Part shown: piece by piece, positions 18,319 to 26,317 of the stretch
Numbering within the stretch: the first letter of the stretch is position 1
How the letters are laid out: each line of letters opens with the position of its first letter
Assembly (NCBI GenBank): GCA_965660145.1
Contig: CBFHYX010000003.1
Span: 1-64,000 of the forward strand
DNA length: 64,000 nt
Origin: JABURQ01 sp029243145
Lineage (GTDB): Bacteria; Planctomycetota; Planctomycetia; Planctomycetales; Planctomycetaceae
Direction: 5' to 3'
Notes under the pieces: generated by a model
What the model saw: only the letters and a program-made list of their open reading frames with translations
What the model was told of the DNA's origin: nothing
Database searches by the model: none
Translations under genes and position numbers: made by a program

Positions 18319-18649
18319 AAGTGTCCAATATCTCGGAACTTGAGCATAACCTTTCAAAAACCAAAGTGTTTTGAAAATTTATTGCCTTTTTCAACCCAAC
18401 GAAGCTTACTACTTTGGACTTAATAGTGAACGAAAGTCCTTGTTATCGTTACAGTTAGGGAGCAAACTAATTTTGGTCCAAGAGTGATTCTAAAACAACC
18501 TTAAGGGTTTTCCCTGTGTGAGAGAATCTTGACGTTCTCTTCTTCACACGTAAAATTCGACCAGTTGAGCGGCAACCCGTATTTTAGCCGCCATCAAGTA
18601 TCGCAATTGGTACAGGAGATGAATTGACCTAACTCAAGGAGGATTAGAA
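18319..18649. other. intergenic region and leader of csrA
   Basis: 331 bases between the peroxiredoxin stop and csrA. It contains an imperfect hairpin at 18516-18549 (GTGTGA GAGAA / TTCTC, 4-base bulge, TCACAC) and, closer to the gene, two GGA-containing words at 18610-18646. The hairpin has no T-run, so it is more likely part of a leader RNA than a terminator. No coding sequence is seen. Confidence 0.45.
18610..18646 (+). promoter_or_regulatory. csrA ribosome binding site with candidate CsrA self-binding sites
   Basis: AAGGAGG (18636-18642) is a near-perfect Shine-Dalgarno sequence 7 bases before the csrA ATG. GTACAGGA (18610-18617) resembles the published CsrA consensus RUACARGGAUGU, and the ribosome binding site itself carries a second GGA. 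Paired GGA sites over a ribosome binding site are the usual way CsrA represses its own translation; for this gene it is an inference. Confidence 0.5.
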
Positions 18650-18862
18650 ATGCTCGTACTTAGTCGAAAAGCTGGTGAACGGATTCAAATCGGCAATGAT
18701 GTGACGCTGACAGTGGTTTCTGTCAAAGGTAATCGAGTGCGTCTCGGCATCGAAGCTCCGCAAGAATGCCGTATTGTGCGAGATGAAATACTCTGGGAAC
18801 ACGAGATTATTGAATTTGAACTCGAAGAAGAAAAATCGGAAGCAGAGCTAATGACCTGCTGA
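18650..18862 (+). CDS. csrA: carbon storage regulator, RNA-binding protein CsrA
   Basis: 70 residues with the invariant CsrA start 'MLVLSRKAGERIQIG', the core 'VSVKGNRVRLGIEAP', and the C-terminal RNA-contacting region 'RIVRDEI'. A homodimer that binds GGA motifs in mRNA leaders and represses or stabilises transcripts. An acidic tail of about 18 residues after residue 52 is typical. A strong ribosome binding site precedes it and a good terminator follows at 18883-18917, so it is probably monocistronic. Flagellar genes and FliW, common partners, are not in this window. Confidence 0.97.
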   Translation: MLVLSRKAGERIQIGNDVTLTVVSVKGNRVRLGIEAPQECRIVRDEILWEHEIIEFELEEEKSEAELMTC

Positions 18863-18882
18863 CGAATTTCCTAATCATAAAG

Positions 18883-18917
18883 AAGCACCTCTTGATCATC
18901 CAAGTGGTGCTTTTTTT
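18883..18917 (+). terminator. rho-independent terminator of csrA
   Basis: Stem AAGCACC-t-CTTG pairs with CAAG-t-GGTGCTT around the loop ATCATC, with one internal T/T mismatch, followed by a run of seven T on the + strand. It begins 20 bases after the csrA stop and touches the last codon of the convergent HEAT-repeat gene. Confidence 0.85.
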
Positions 18918-20205
18918 ATGGACGAGACCTCTGCATCGAATTCCATATTCGACGCGAATACTCGTCCATGGTGGATTTCATCATCCGCTCCAACCGGGAC
19001 CATTCTTCTGCATCAGGTTTAATCACAACCCAAAGATCGGCGGCTTCACGCCGAGTTTTCCGCTCGGAGCCTATCAGCAAATCGATTAAGGTCGAGACGA
19101 CCTGCGCTCTTTGCTGCGAGTGTTTTGCCAAAGCTTTGGCAGCAACCAAGCGAACACGATCATTCTCGTCATCGAGAGAAGAGGTCAAACCAGTCACTGC
19201 CTCTTCCGAGAGTGAAGAGTTTTGCCCCAAGGCAATGAGGCAGAATTCTCTGACCAGAGGCTCTTCATCGCGTGTTAATCCTGTCAACAATCGCTCGCCA
19301 TCAGTGCCAAGTTTTGCAAGCGCTAAAGCTGCTTCACGTCGGACTTCTTCAGCGTCATCAAACAAGAGTTTCTCCGCCACTGCCGATGACGCGGGACTTG
19401 CAGAAGGCCCAATTGCCCCCAACGCGATCACAACTTTCGCCCTCAATAGATCATTCGAATCATATAAGTAATCCATGAGCACGGGCACTGCGATGGAAGC
19501 ATCGGGACCAATCAAAGCCAACGCGTCGATGGCTCCCCTTCTGATCTCCAGTTGCTGATGAACATCAAGCTTCGAAGACGGAAACTTCAGTTGCTCAAGA
19601 ATTGCGGGAATCACATCGGCATGGACTCCCCCGATGCGTGCCAGCGCTTCAAGACACGCCAGTCGAGATTCCAAATGTGCCGAAGGAGCATTTAAGCGCG
19701 TGATCAATTCGGGAGTCGCCTCCTTAGCAGCCGGACCCAGCAATGCGATCGCTTTGGCGGCCCATGCAGCCGGTGGATGTCCTTTTCGCGCGTCTTCTTT
19801 CAGCAGTGTTTTCAATGTCGATAAGCTCTCCAGACCGGGCTGGCCCAACCGGCCGATCATGATTATGGCTCGTCGACGAATTATGAGGTCAACAGTCCTG
19901 TCGGCGACCAATTGTGTGAGTCCAGGAATTGCCGCAGAGGCTCCCGGAAGATCGGGGCCGAGCATTTTCAATCGAGCTCGCCATTCCTCAGCCGTCAAAC
20001 CGTCATAAGTTTTGGTATCGGCGTCAGATATCGAGGATTTCTCTGCGGAAGTATCCGTTTCTTCCCGAGTGGGTGAAGCCGCGTTTTCGGCCCGACAGCC
20101 GCAGAGCACGGCCAGAAACGTCATTATCGCCGCTCGAACGACCTTCAGTCTGAAAGAGTTCGAGGTTGTTTTGACAGTTTTGATTACTGAAAATCCAACT
20201 CGCAT
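18916..20205 (-). CDS. HEAT-repeat lipoprotein
   Basis: 429 residues. The N-terminus is a lipoprotein signal (hydrophobic 'AAIMTFLAVLCGC', lipidation at Cys37), so the protein is probably membrane anchored after processing by LspA. The rest is an alpha-solenoid of HEAT/PBS-lyase-like repeats ('RRGAIDALALIGPDAS', 'LRAKVVIALGAIGPSAS', 'VRREAALALAKLG'). Such solenoids are binding scaffolds; no catalytic motif is seen. Its role is unknown. Convergent with csrA and divergent from the PSP1-like gene. Confidence 0.85.
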   Translation of the reverse strand: MRVGFSVIKTVKTTSNSFRLKVVRAAIMTFLAVLCGCRAENAASPTREETDTSAEKSSISDADTKTYDGLTAEEWRARLKMLGPDLPGASAAIPGLTQLVADRTVDLIIRRRAIIMIGRLGQPGLESLSTLKTLLKEDARKGHPPAAWAAKAIALLGPAAKEATPELITRLNAPSAHLESRLACLEALARIGGVHADVIPAILEQLKFPSSKLDVHQQLEIRRGAIDALALIGPDASIAVPVLMDYLYDSNDLLRAKVVIALGAIGPSASPASSAVAEKLLFDDAEEVRREAALALAKLGTDGERLLTGLTRDEEPLVREFCLIALGQNSSLSEEAVTGLTSSLDDENDRVRLVAAKALAKHSQQRAQVVSTLIDLLIGSERKTRREAADLWVVIKPDAEEWSRLERMMKSTMDEYSRRIWNSMQRSRP

Positions 20206-20337
20206 CGGGGGTCAATCTCTGGTTATACTTGGTTCTGTTGTAGAACAGGCGCGGATGGAATCGAACAAAGATTCCGTACTTATCCTATATCAATTCTCCC
20301 ACTTCTCGTGCGGGGATCAACATATACTCCAATTCTT

Positions 20338-21177
20338 ATGGCCAATTCATTCATTGTGCGTTATGGATCGATGCGATCCATCGGTGAGTTTTCCGCTCGC
20401 CCCAGCGATCAATTCCTCAGGAATCAACAGATTCTCGTTCGCACTGATCGAGGTATCGAATGGGGAGAGGTACTTTCCGAAGCGAGTGAGATGACGCGAA
20501 AGTATCTCAACTCCAAAAAAAGTGCGGGGCGGGTTCTGCGCGTCGCCGACGAACAGGATCTCAAGTCTCGTGATGAACTCGAAAGCAAAGAGCGTAGCGA
20601 ATTTTCCAGATGCGGAGATATGATCGCCGAATGCAAATTGCAAATGCAATTGGTGGATGTTGAACACGTGTTCGGTGGGGAACGAATCATTTTTTATTAC
20701 CTGGCCGAGAATCGTGTCGACTTTCGAGAATTGGTCAAAGATCTCGCTCGTGAATTCAATACTCGTATTGAGATGCGTCAGATCGGAGTTCGGGATGAAG
20801 CCAAACTACTTGCCGATTATGGCGATTGTGGCAAGCCAGTTTGTTGCAATACTCATCTGAACGAAATGCCTCCCGTCTCGATGAAGATGGCCAAGATGCA
20901 GAAAGCGACTCTCGATCCCAATAAAATTTCGGGACGTTGCGGACGCCTGAAATGCTGCTTGCGGTACGAGTACGATACTTACAAAGAGTATCAACGCGAG
21001 CTGCCCAAAGTGGGCGCCACCGTCATGACCCGAGAGGGTCAGGGGCGTGTTGTCGCTCAAGAGATTTTGGCTCAGAAAGTATTGGTCAACTATGAGGGCG
21101 GGACGACAAAAATGACCGACGCGAGTGATATTGTGACGGTTGTGTCTGGAAAATCAAAAAACCCTTCCGAATCTTAA
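20338..21177 (+). CDS. PSP1-domain protein (RicT/YaaT-like)
   Basis: 279 residues from the ATG at 20338, favoured over GTG at 20308. The PSP1 C-terminal domain is unmistakable: 'FYYLAENRVDFRELVKDLA', then two cysteine clusters, 'GDCGKPVCC' and 'GRCGRLKCC'. In Bacillus the homologue RicT (YaaT) forms an iron-sulfur complex with RicA and RicF that affects RNA processing and development; those partners are not seen here, and in other phyla the role is unclear. The cysteines suggest metal or cluster binding. Cytosolic. Confidence 0.9.
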   Translation: MANSFIVRYGSMRSIGEFSARPSDQFLRNQQILVRTDRGIEWGEVLSEASEMTRKYLNSKKSAGRVLRVADEQDLKSRDELESKERSEFSRCGDMIAECKLQMQLVDVEHVFGGERIIFYYLAENRVDFRELVKDLAREFNTRIEMRQIGVRDEAKLLADYGDCGKPVCCNTHLNEMPPVSMKMAKMQKATLDPNKISGRCGRLKCCLRYEYDTYKEYQRELPKVGATVMTREGQGRVVAQEILAQKVLVNYEGGTTKMTDASDIVTVVSGKSKNPSES

Positions 21178-21407
21178 ACTCTCACCCAGTGAATCTGCTC
21201 TGGGAAAACAGGTCCGATTCTGGGGAGATTAACGTATCGAGAGATCAAAATTGGCTCGTTTTTGTGACAGATACGAATTCCCACTTTTCAGTTGCCGTTT
21301 CAAAATCTATACTGCACAGACAGGCTCATTCGTCTGCCTGTATTGAAAGTTGAGACTTTCCCACCCGATCTTCAACGATCACATGGGTTTACATAAAGCG
21401 TGAAATT

Positions 21408-21791
21408 ATGACAACGTCCTCGTTACGTCGGCATCAATATCCTCGAAGCGCTTACAAGTTTGTGTTCGATGCGTTGCATCAAACGCAACGGCGGATTCAC
21501 GCTCAACAAGCCAATGAGGAAGAAGAAACACACATCAGCGGGTCCCAGCTTCTCGAAGGAATCCGCGAATTGGCCCTCAAACAATTCGGTTTGATGGCTT
21601 GCACCGTCTTCCACCAATGGGGCATTGAGTCCACGGAAGACTTCGGACGGCTCGTGTTCGAGTTGATCGAACGTGGCGAGATGAAAAAGAACGAATCGGA
21701 TTCTCTCTCCGACTTTTGTGGTCTCTACTCGTTCGAAGAAGAATTTGATCACAAATACCTCATCAGCACATCAACCGCCTTTGAGGTTTGA
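21408..21791 (+). CDS. Minf_1886 family protein
   Basis: 127 residues. The central motif 'GSQLLEGIRELALKQFG' and the following 'WGIESTEDFGRLVFELIE' match the small uncharacterised Minf_1886 family found in Planctomycetes and Verrucomicrobia. No signal peptide or membrane helix; probably cytosolic. The function is unknown. It is followed after about 40 bases by a membrane protein gene and then the kinase/caspase fusion, all on the same strand, so co-transcription is possible. Confidence 0.8.
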   Translation: MTTSSLRRHQYPRSAYKFVFDALHQTQRRIHAQQANEEEETHISGSQLLEGIRELALKQFGLMACTVFHQWGIESTEDFGRLVFELIERGEMKKNESDSLSDFCGLYSFEEEFDHKYLISTSTAFEV

Positions 21792-21833
21792 GTTGAAACA
21801 GGTGTCGGGGTTTTCTGTTTGACCGGGTTTTTC

Positions 21834-22313
21834 ATGGATGATTCAACCACCAAAATCAATTCTCCCGAGCAGACTGGCGTGAACTCATCACAGCTTGGTC
21901 CTTTCTGGATTGTGATCGGCCTCTTTGCTTTCTACGCATGCTTCCTGATGGGATTAGCCTTCGCGACCGCCAACCCGGTTTTGATTAACGCACGACAAAT
22001 TGAAAACTCCCAACTCGTGTTTGTAGGACAAGTTCTGGAAGTCGGGGAATCGACGGTTGAGTTCCAGTTAAAAGAACTGCTCAAGGGAGAATGGGATCAA
22101 GAAACGATTCTGGTCAGTGGCTTCAAACCGAATCAGGTTGTGGAAGGGGAAAACTGGGTCGTCCCGGCACTCTTTCTGTCGGCAGAATCGACTCAAATTA
22201 CTCCGCTCAGCTTCCACCCCAACGCGAAACCGACGAGTCTGGTCTACCCGTCTGACAAAAAGACCGTCGACAATCTGAAATCGCGACTTTCTTCGGGCGA
22301 AGACTCTCCGTAG
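21834..22313 (+). CDS. single-pass membrane protein, function unknown
   Basis: 159 residues from the ATG at 21834 (a TTG at 21819 is an alternative). One membrane helix near residues 25-50 ('FWIVIGLFAFYACFLMGLA') is followed by a beta-rich extracytoplasmic domain of about 100 residues ('VFVGQVLEVGESTVEFQLKE'). I recognise no family. It lies 93 bases upstream of the kinase/caspase fusion and may be part of the same transcript. Confidence 0.65.
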   Translation: MDDSTTKINSPEQTGVNSSQLGPFWIVIGLFAFYACFLMGLAFATANPVLINARQIENSQLVFVGQVLEVGESTVEFQLKELLKGEWDQETILVSGFKPNQVVEGENWVVPALFLSAESTQITPLSFHPNAKPTSLVYPSDKKTVDNLKSRLSSGEDSP

Positions 22314-22362
22314 AATGGCAGAAGCTCTCTTCGCAAATTCGTCGTTGAGAGGGAGTTACGAA

Positions 22363-22380
22363 ACAGTCCTGAAAGACTGT
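22363..22380 (+). other. short perfect hairpin before the kinase/caspase gene
   Basis: ACAGTC and GACTGT form a perfect 6-bp stem with loop CTGAAA, 26 bases before the chosen GTG start. It has no T-run. It could affect translation of the downstream gene or be chance. Confidence 0.3.
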
Positions 22381-22406
22381 CATCATTGCCTCGCAGGAGA
22401 GTGTGC

Positions 22407-25088
22407 GTGAGTTTGGAAGATCGCTACCAGCTATTGGAAAAGATCGGCACGGGATCGTATGCGACCGTCTTTCGCGCCCGCGATCTCGAACTCGGTCGCG
22501 AGGTGGCTATTCGTCAAATTAACGAAAAGTTTTTGGACGAACCTCAGCATCTCGAACGGTATTGGCAGGAATCGCAACTTCTCGCCTCTCTGCAACACCC
22601 GAACATCGTCACTTTGTTCGACTTGGATCGCGAGAAAGGCTGGGTGATCCTCGAATTGATGCAAGCCAATCTGCGAGACCGAATCAGCGGTCGACAGATG
22701 GATTTAAAATCGTTGCGAACGACGCTTGCTCACAGTTTACGAGCCCTTAAGTATCTCCATTCGCAAGGAATTGTTCATGGAGACATCAAACCGGCCAATT
22801 TGATGCTCGATGCCCGCCGTCGTATCAAACTGGGTGACTTTGGATTGGCGCGACGTGCCAGCGACTCCGAAGGAGAGTTGCTCAAGGGAACGACAAAATA
22901 CATGGCACCCGAAACCGTTTCGGACGATTTCGGTGAGATTGGACCTGCTAGCGATTTATATTCGCTCGGTTTCAGCGCGTACGAATTATTGTGTGGAACC
23001 AATTTTGACAGTCTGTTTCCTGGCTTGTCGGCCTTTGGAAGCAACGAACAAATTGCCTGGATGATGTGGCATGCGGCTCCCGACCGAAAGTTGCCCGAAA
23101 TCAATCGTGTGTTAGAGGGTGTCCCCGAAGACCTTCAGCACGTGATCCAGAAACTCACCACAAAAGATCAAAAGAACCGATACAAATCGGCCGATGAAGC
23201 ACTTTCCGATCTGAATATTGATGCCAACCTGACAAGTGTTCGACCGGCACTAGACGCCTCGGAATCTCTTGATCAGGAAAACGACGGAGAAGGCAACCGA
23301 ACTCCCGCCGAGAAAAAAAGGCTGATGATCATTGGTGGAGCATTTGCGCTTTCCATGATCATTTCACTTTCGATGTTTTTCATGGGAGGAAATGATGATT
23401 CAGCAGACGGTCAGCAATCGAAAGCACCCCGCTTGGTGGGATATGTGAGGGACATTGATCTCGAGAACAACGTGATTATTTATAACGATGTTCATTTCAC
23501 AGGAGTTGAAGAAATCAAAGTCGGGGAATCACCGCTGATCTATTTTCGTAATAACGACGAAAACATTTTGCTGAGAGAAATTGAGAAACTTGACCGTGTC
23601 ATTATTGAGAAACGCGAAGTGGGGGAAGGCAAGTTTCAATTGTCGATCACCGTTGATCGCCCGGAAGTAACCTACGGTCGATTGGTGTCGCGAGACATGC
23701 AGCGTAAACGCATCACCATTGAGATTGAAGAAGGCCCCGAACGAGGTTCTCTCTCTTTGCGTGTCCCGGAACGTCCACGAATCAAAATCAATAACCAACA
23801 AAAGCAACTCGTCGAACTCAAAGACGGCGACATGGTACGCGTGCGGCATCTTCCCGATGTCACCGGAAGTAGCGGAAGAATGATGAGCGAGTTGGTTTCA
23901 CTGCGACCAGAAGAGATGACTGGATACATTTCACAAATCAAAATGTCTTCCCCGCCCGAATTGACGGTCCGTTTCGGTCGTTCAGAATCTTCGGGAACCG
24001 CCACAATATTGCCTCTTGCTGAAGACGTGCTCATTCAACAAAACGGTTCTGGCACTGAAAAACTGAATATGGATGTTGCCGATCTTGAAGAAGGGGATCG
24101 CATCCGAATCGTTTATGATGTGGAAATTCGCGAAATTCTGGTGACTCGCGAAGAACGTCAAACTGGTGGAGTCATTCAATCGATTGAGGATGGCCAGTTT
24201 TCGTTGACGCAGGATGACCGACAAAAAATTTCGTTCTCGCTGGACGACTCCAGCGAAGTCACCGTGAACAGCAGCAAAGCAACCCCCGGTGATCTTCGAC
24301 AATTTGATCGATTGATCATCTCTTGGGACGATTCTGCAAGTCCCCCTCGACCAGTGGCCGTCGACGCCAAACGTCCCATCCTCAATGATCGCTGGGCGAT
24401 TCTTATTGCCAATGAATCTTACACCGATCAAACATTGACCCCAGCGAGTAACGCGGTTCGCGATGTCGAGTTATTGAAAACCGCTTTAGTCAGTCGTTAT
24501 GCGTTTGCAGCAGATCGTGTCGTGGTGCTCATCGACGAAACCAAAGCCGAAATCACGAAGGTGATCAACGAAACGGTCTCGTTTTCACGCCGTGATTCAC
24601 AAGTTCTGGTGTTCGTCAAAGGACACGCTTATCAAACTCAGGATCAGAATATTTACCTGGCGGTCAAAGATACCCATCGAGACAACCTGGCCGAGACAGG
24701 TCTATCATTACTGAAACTTTTGGAGCCTCTGGAAAATTCCAGTTCAACCAATAAGTTTTTGTTTCTGGAAGTTTGTAGCGATGAAGCCAAACAAGGTCTG
24801 CAAAGCCAACCATCTTCGGGAGAGGCACTCAAGTATTTGATGCCGGGAGCCAAGTCGACCACTTTGATCGCTGCTTGCCAGGCCGATCAGAAAAGTCTCG
24901 AACATCCCGACGAAGGATACGGCTTGTTTGCACTGTGTCTCGCAGAGGCTTTTCGAGGTTCCGCGGACAGCAATCACGACCTTCGATTGACCGCCGAAGA
25001 ACTTGACAAGTTTCTGACTGATTGTCTGCCCAGCAAAACACCCGCCGGAAAAACTCAAACCCCCACAATCCATCAGCCATCCCCTTAA
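22407..25088 (+). CDS. Ser/Thr-kinase-like and caspase-like fusion protein with membrane helix and four beta repeats
   Basis: 893 residues from GTG at 22407, which sits 6 bases after AGGAGA (22395-22400). Kinase-like domain about 7-265: glycine loop 'IGTGSYATVF', 'HGDIKPANLM' with catalytic Asp126, DFG at 144-146, 'MAPE'. The ATP-anchoring Lys of beta-3 is replaced by Arg36 ('EVAIRQI'), and the HRD Arg is Gly. One membrane helix lies near 306-328. Residues about 344-655 hold four tandem beta-rich units of about 80 residues ('GYVRDI', 'YGRLVS', 'GYISQI', 'GGVIQS'). The C-terminal domain (about 660-893) is caspase-like (peptidase C14) with His740 ('VKGHAY') and Cys790 ('LEVCSDEA') in the dyad positions. 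Topology: kinase-like domain inside, repeats and caspase outside. Roles in signalling or regulated proteolysis are inferred. Confidence 0.85.
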   Translation: MSLEDRYQLLEKIGTGSYATVFRARDLELGREVAIRQINEKFLDEPQHLERYWQESQLLASLQHPNIVTLFDLDREKGWVILELMQANLRDRISGRQMDLKSLRTTLAHSLRALKYLHSQGIVHGDIKPANLMLDARRRIKLGDFGLARRASDSEGELLKGTTKYMAPETVSDDFGEIGPASDLYSLGFSAYELLCGTNFDSLFPGLSAFGSNEQIAWMMWHAAPDRKLPEINRVLEGVPEDLQHVIQKLTTKDQKNRYKSADEALSDLNIDANLTSVRPALDASESLDQENDGEGNRTPAEKKRLMIIGGAFALSMIISLSMFFMGGNDDSADGQQSKAPRLVGYVRDIDLENNVIIYNDVHFTGVEEIKVGESPLIYFRNNDENILLREIEKLDRVIIEKREVGEGKFQLSITVDRPEVTYGRLVSRDMQRKRITIEIEEGPERGSLSLRVPERPRIKINNQQKQLVELKDGDMVRVRHLPDVTGSSGRMMSELVSLRPEEMTGYISQIKMSSPPELTVRFGRSESSGTATILPLAEDVLIQQNGSGTEKLNMDVADLEEGDRIRIVYDVEIREILVTREERQTGGVIQSIEDGQFSLTQDDRQKISFSLDDSSEVTVNSSKATPGDLRQFDRLIISWDDSASPPRPVAVDAKRPILNDRWAILIANESYTDQTLTPASNAVRDVELLKTALVSRYAFAADRVVVLIDETKAEITKVINETVSFSRRDSQVLVFVKGHAYQTQDQNIYLAVKDTHRDNLAETGLSLLKLLEPLENSSSTNKFLFLEVCSDEAKQGLQSQPSSGEALKYLMPGAKSTTLIAACQADQKSLEHPDEGYGLFALCLAEAFRGSADSNHDLRLTAEELDKFLTDCLPSKTPAGKTQTPTIHQPSP

Positions 25089-25107
25089 CAGCCCACATTG
25101 GTATTTC

Positions 25108-25116
25108 TGTTATAAT
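25108..25116 (+). promoter_or_regulatory. extended -10 promoter for the TolB-like gene
   Basis: TGT followed by a perfect TATAAT (25111-25116) forms an extended -10 element; no good -35 box lies 17 bases upstream, as is common for this type. Transcription would start near 25123, about 34 bases before the ATG at 25157. Confidence 0.5.
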
Positions 25117-25156
25117 TTTGTATCAATTCCAATCATTCCACTCGGGACACACCATC

Positions 25157-26251
25157 ATGATTGCCCGCTTGATTCCTGCGATTTACTGCCTCCCTGTTCT
25201 GCTCCTGAATCTTTCAGCATGGGGACAACCTCCCGCCGAAAAAGAGCAGAGCCCTGCCGTAGAGTATCTCGAATTGTCCGAGCTTGAGTCCGAACACATG
25301 ACCAACTTGCGACAGGTCACCATGGGGCTCCCACGCGCGGGTGAAGGTTATTTTTCAAGCGACGGCGAATGGGTGGTCTATCAGGCGTATCCCGTTGGTT
25401 ATCCGTTTTATCAAATCTATGTTCAAAAATTGGACGAACGGGTTCCCCGTCGCATCAGCACTGGTCGAGGACGTACAACTTGCGCCTACTTCACACCCGA
25501 CATGAAATCGATCATGTTTGCCTCGTCCCATTCCGATCCTGAAATCGATGCGACAGAATTGAAAGCCCGAGAATTGGCCGCTGCCGGTGGCCGACGCCGT
25601 TACGAATGGGACTTTGATCCTCATATGGAAATTTATGTGACAAAAATCAACGGGACCGGTTTGACGCGTCTGACGGAATCTGCCGGATACGATGCCGAAG
25701 GAAGTTACTCATCCGATGGAAAGCAAATTGTGTTTACCTCAACTCGCGATGGTGACCCCGACATTTTCATCATGGATGCCGATGGTGGCAATGTGAAGCA
25801 AATCGTCAATCAACCCGGTTACGACGGCGGACCATTTTTCTCTCCCGATAATAAATGGGTGATCTTCCGCAGTGACCGAGAAGAAGAAGACATGCTTCAA
25901 GTGCGGGCGGTTTCTGTTGATGGAAAACATGACATTCGCCTCACCAATAACTTGAAGCAAGTCAACTGGTGTCCGTACTTCCATCCCAGTGGCGATTACA
26001 TCATCTGGTCGGGAGCCGACTATTCCCGCGGTCCTCGCGGAGCCAACTTCGATCTTTGGATGATGGAAACAAGTTGGACAGATACCGAATTCCAAGGTGG
26101 CAAGATCACACAAGTGACCGATCATATTGCCGCCGACGTGCTTCCGGTCTTCAGCCCCGACGGCACAAAACTGATGTGGACTGCCACCAAACGTGGGCCA
26201 GATGGATCGGCTCAATTATTTATCGCGGACTGGAAACGCGGACTGAAATAA
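25157..26251 (+). CDS. secreted TolB-like beta-propeller protein
   Basis: 364 residues from the ATG at 25157, which opens a signal peptide ('MIARLIPAIYCLPVLLLNLS'). The body is a run of PD40/WD40-like blades ('FSSDGEWVVYQA', 'YSSDGKQIVFTSTRDGDPDI', 'FSPDNKWVIFRSDREEEDM', 'FSPDGTKLMWTA'), the fold of TolB and of tricorn propellers. No peptidase domain is attached, unlike the gene at 476-3751. It is probably a periplasmic binding protein or sensor; the ligand is unknown. Confidence 0.88.
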   Translation: MIARLIPAIYCLPVLLLNLSAWGQPPAEKEQSPAVEYLELSELESEHMTNLRQVTMGLPRAGEGYFSSDGEWVVYQAYPVGYPFYQIYVQKLDERVPRRISTGRGRTTCAYFTPDMKSIMFASSHSDPEIDATELKARELAAAGGRRRYEWDFDPHMEIYVTKINGTGLTRLTESAGYDAEGSYSSDGKQIVFTSTRDGDPDIFIMDADGGNVKQIVNQPGYDGGPFFSPDNKWVIFRSDREEEDMLQVRAVSVDGKHDIRLTNNLKQVNWCPYFHPSGDYIIWSGADYSRGPRGANFDLWMMETSWTDTEFQGGKITQVTDHIAADVLPVFSPDGTKLMWTATKRGPDGSAQLFIADWKRGLK

Positions 26252-26317
26252 ATCTCTGATCGATGTGCGTTCGCCCGTACTCACGACGACGACAACCCGT
26301 CTTCAAAAGGAACACTC

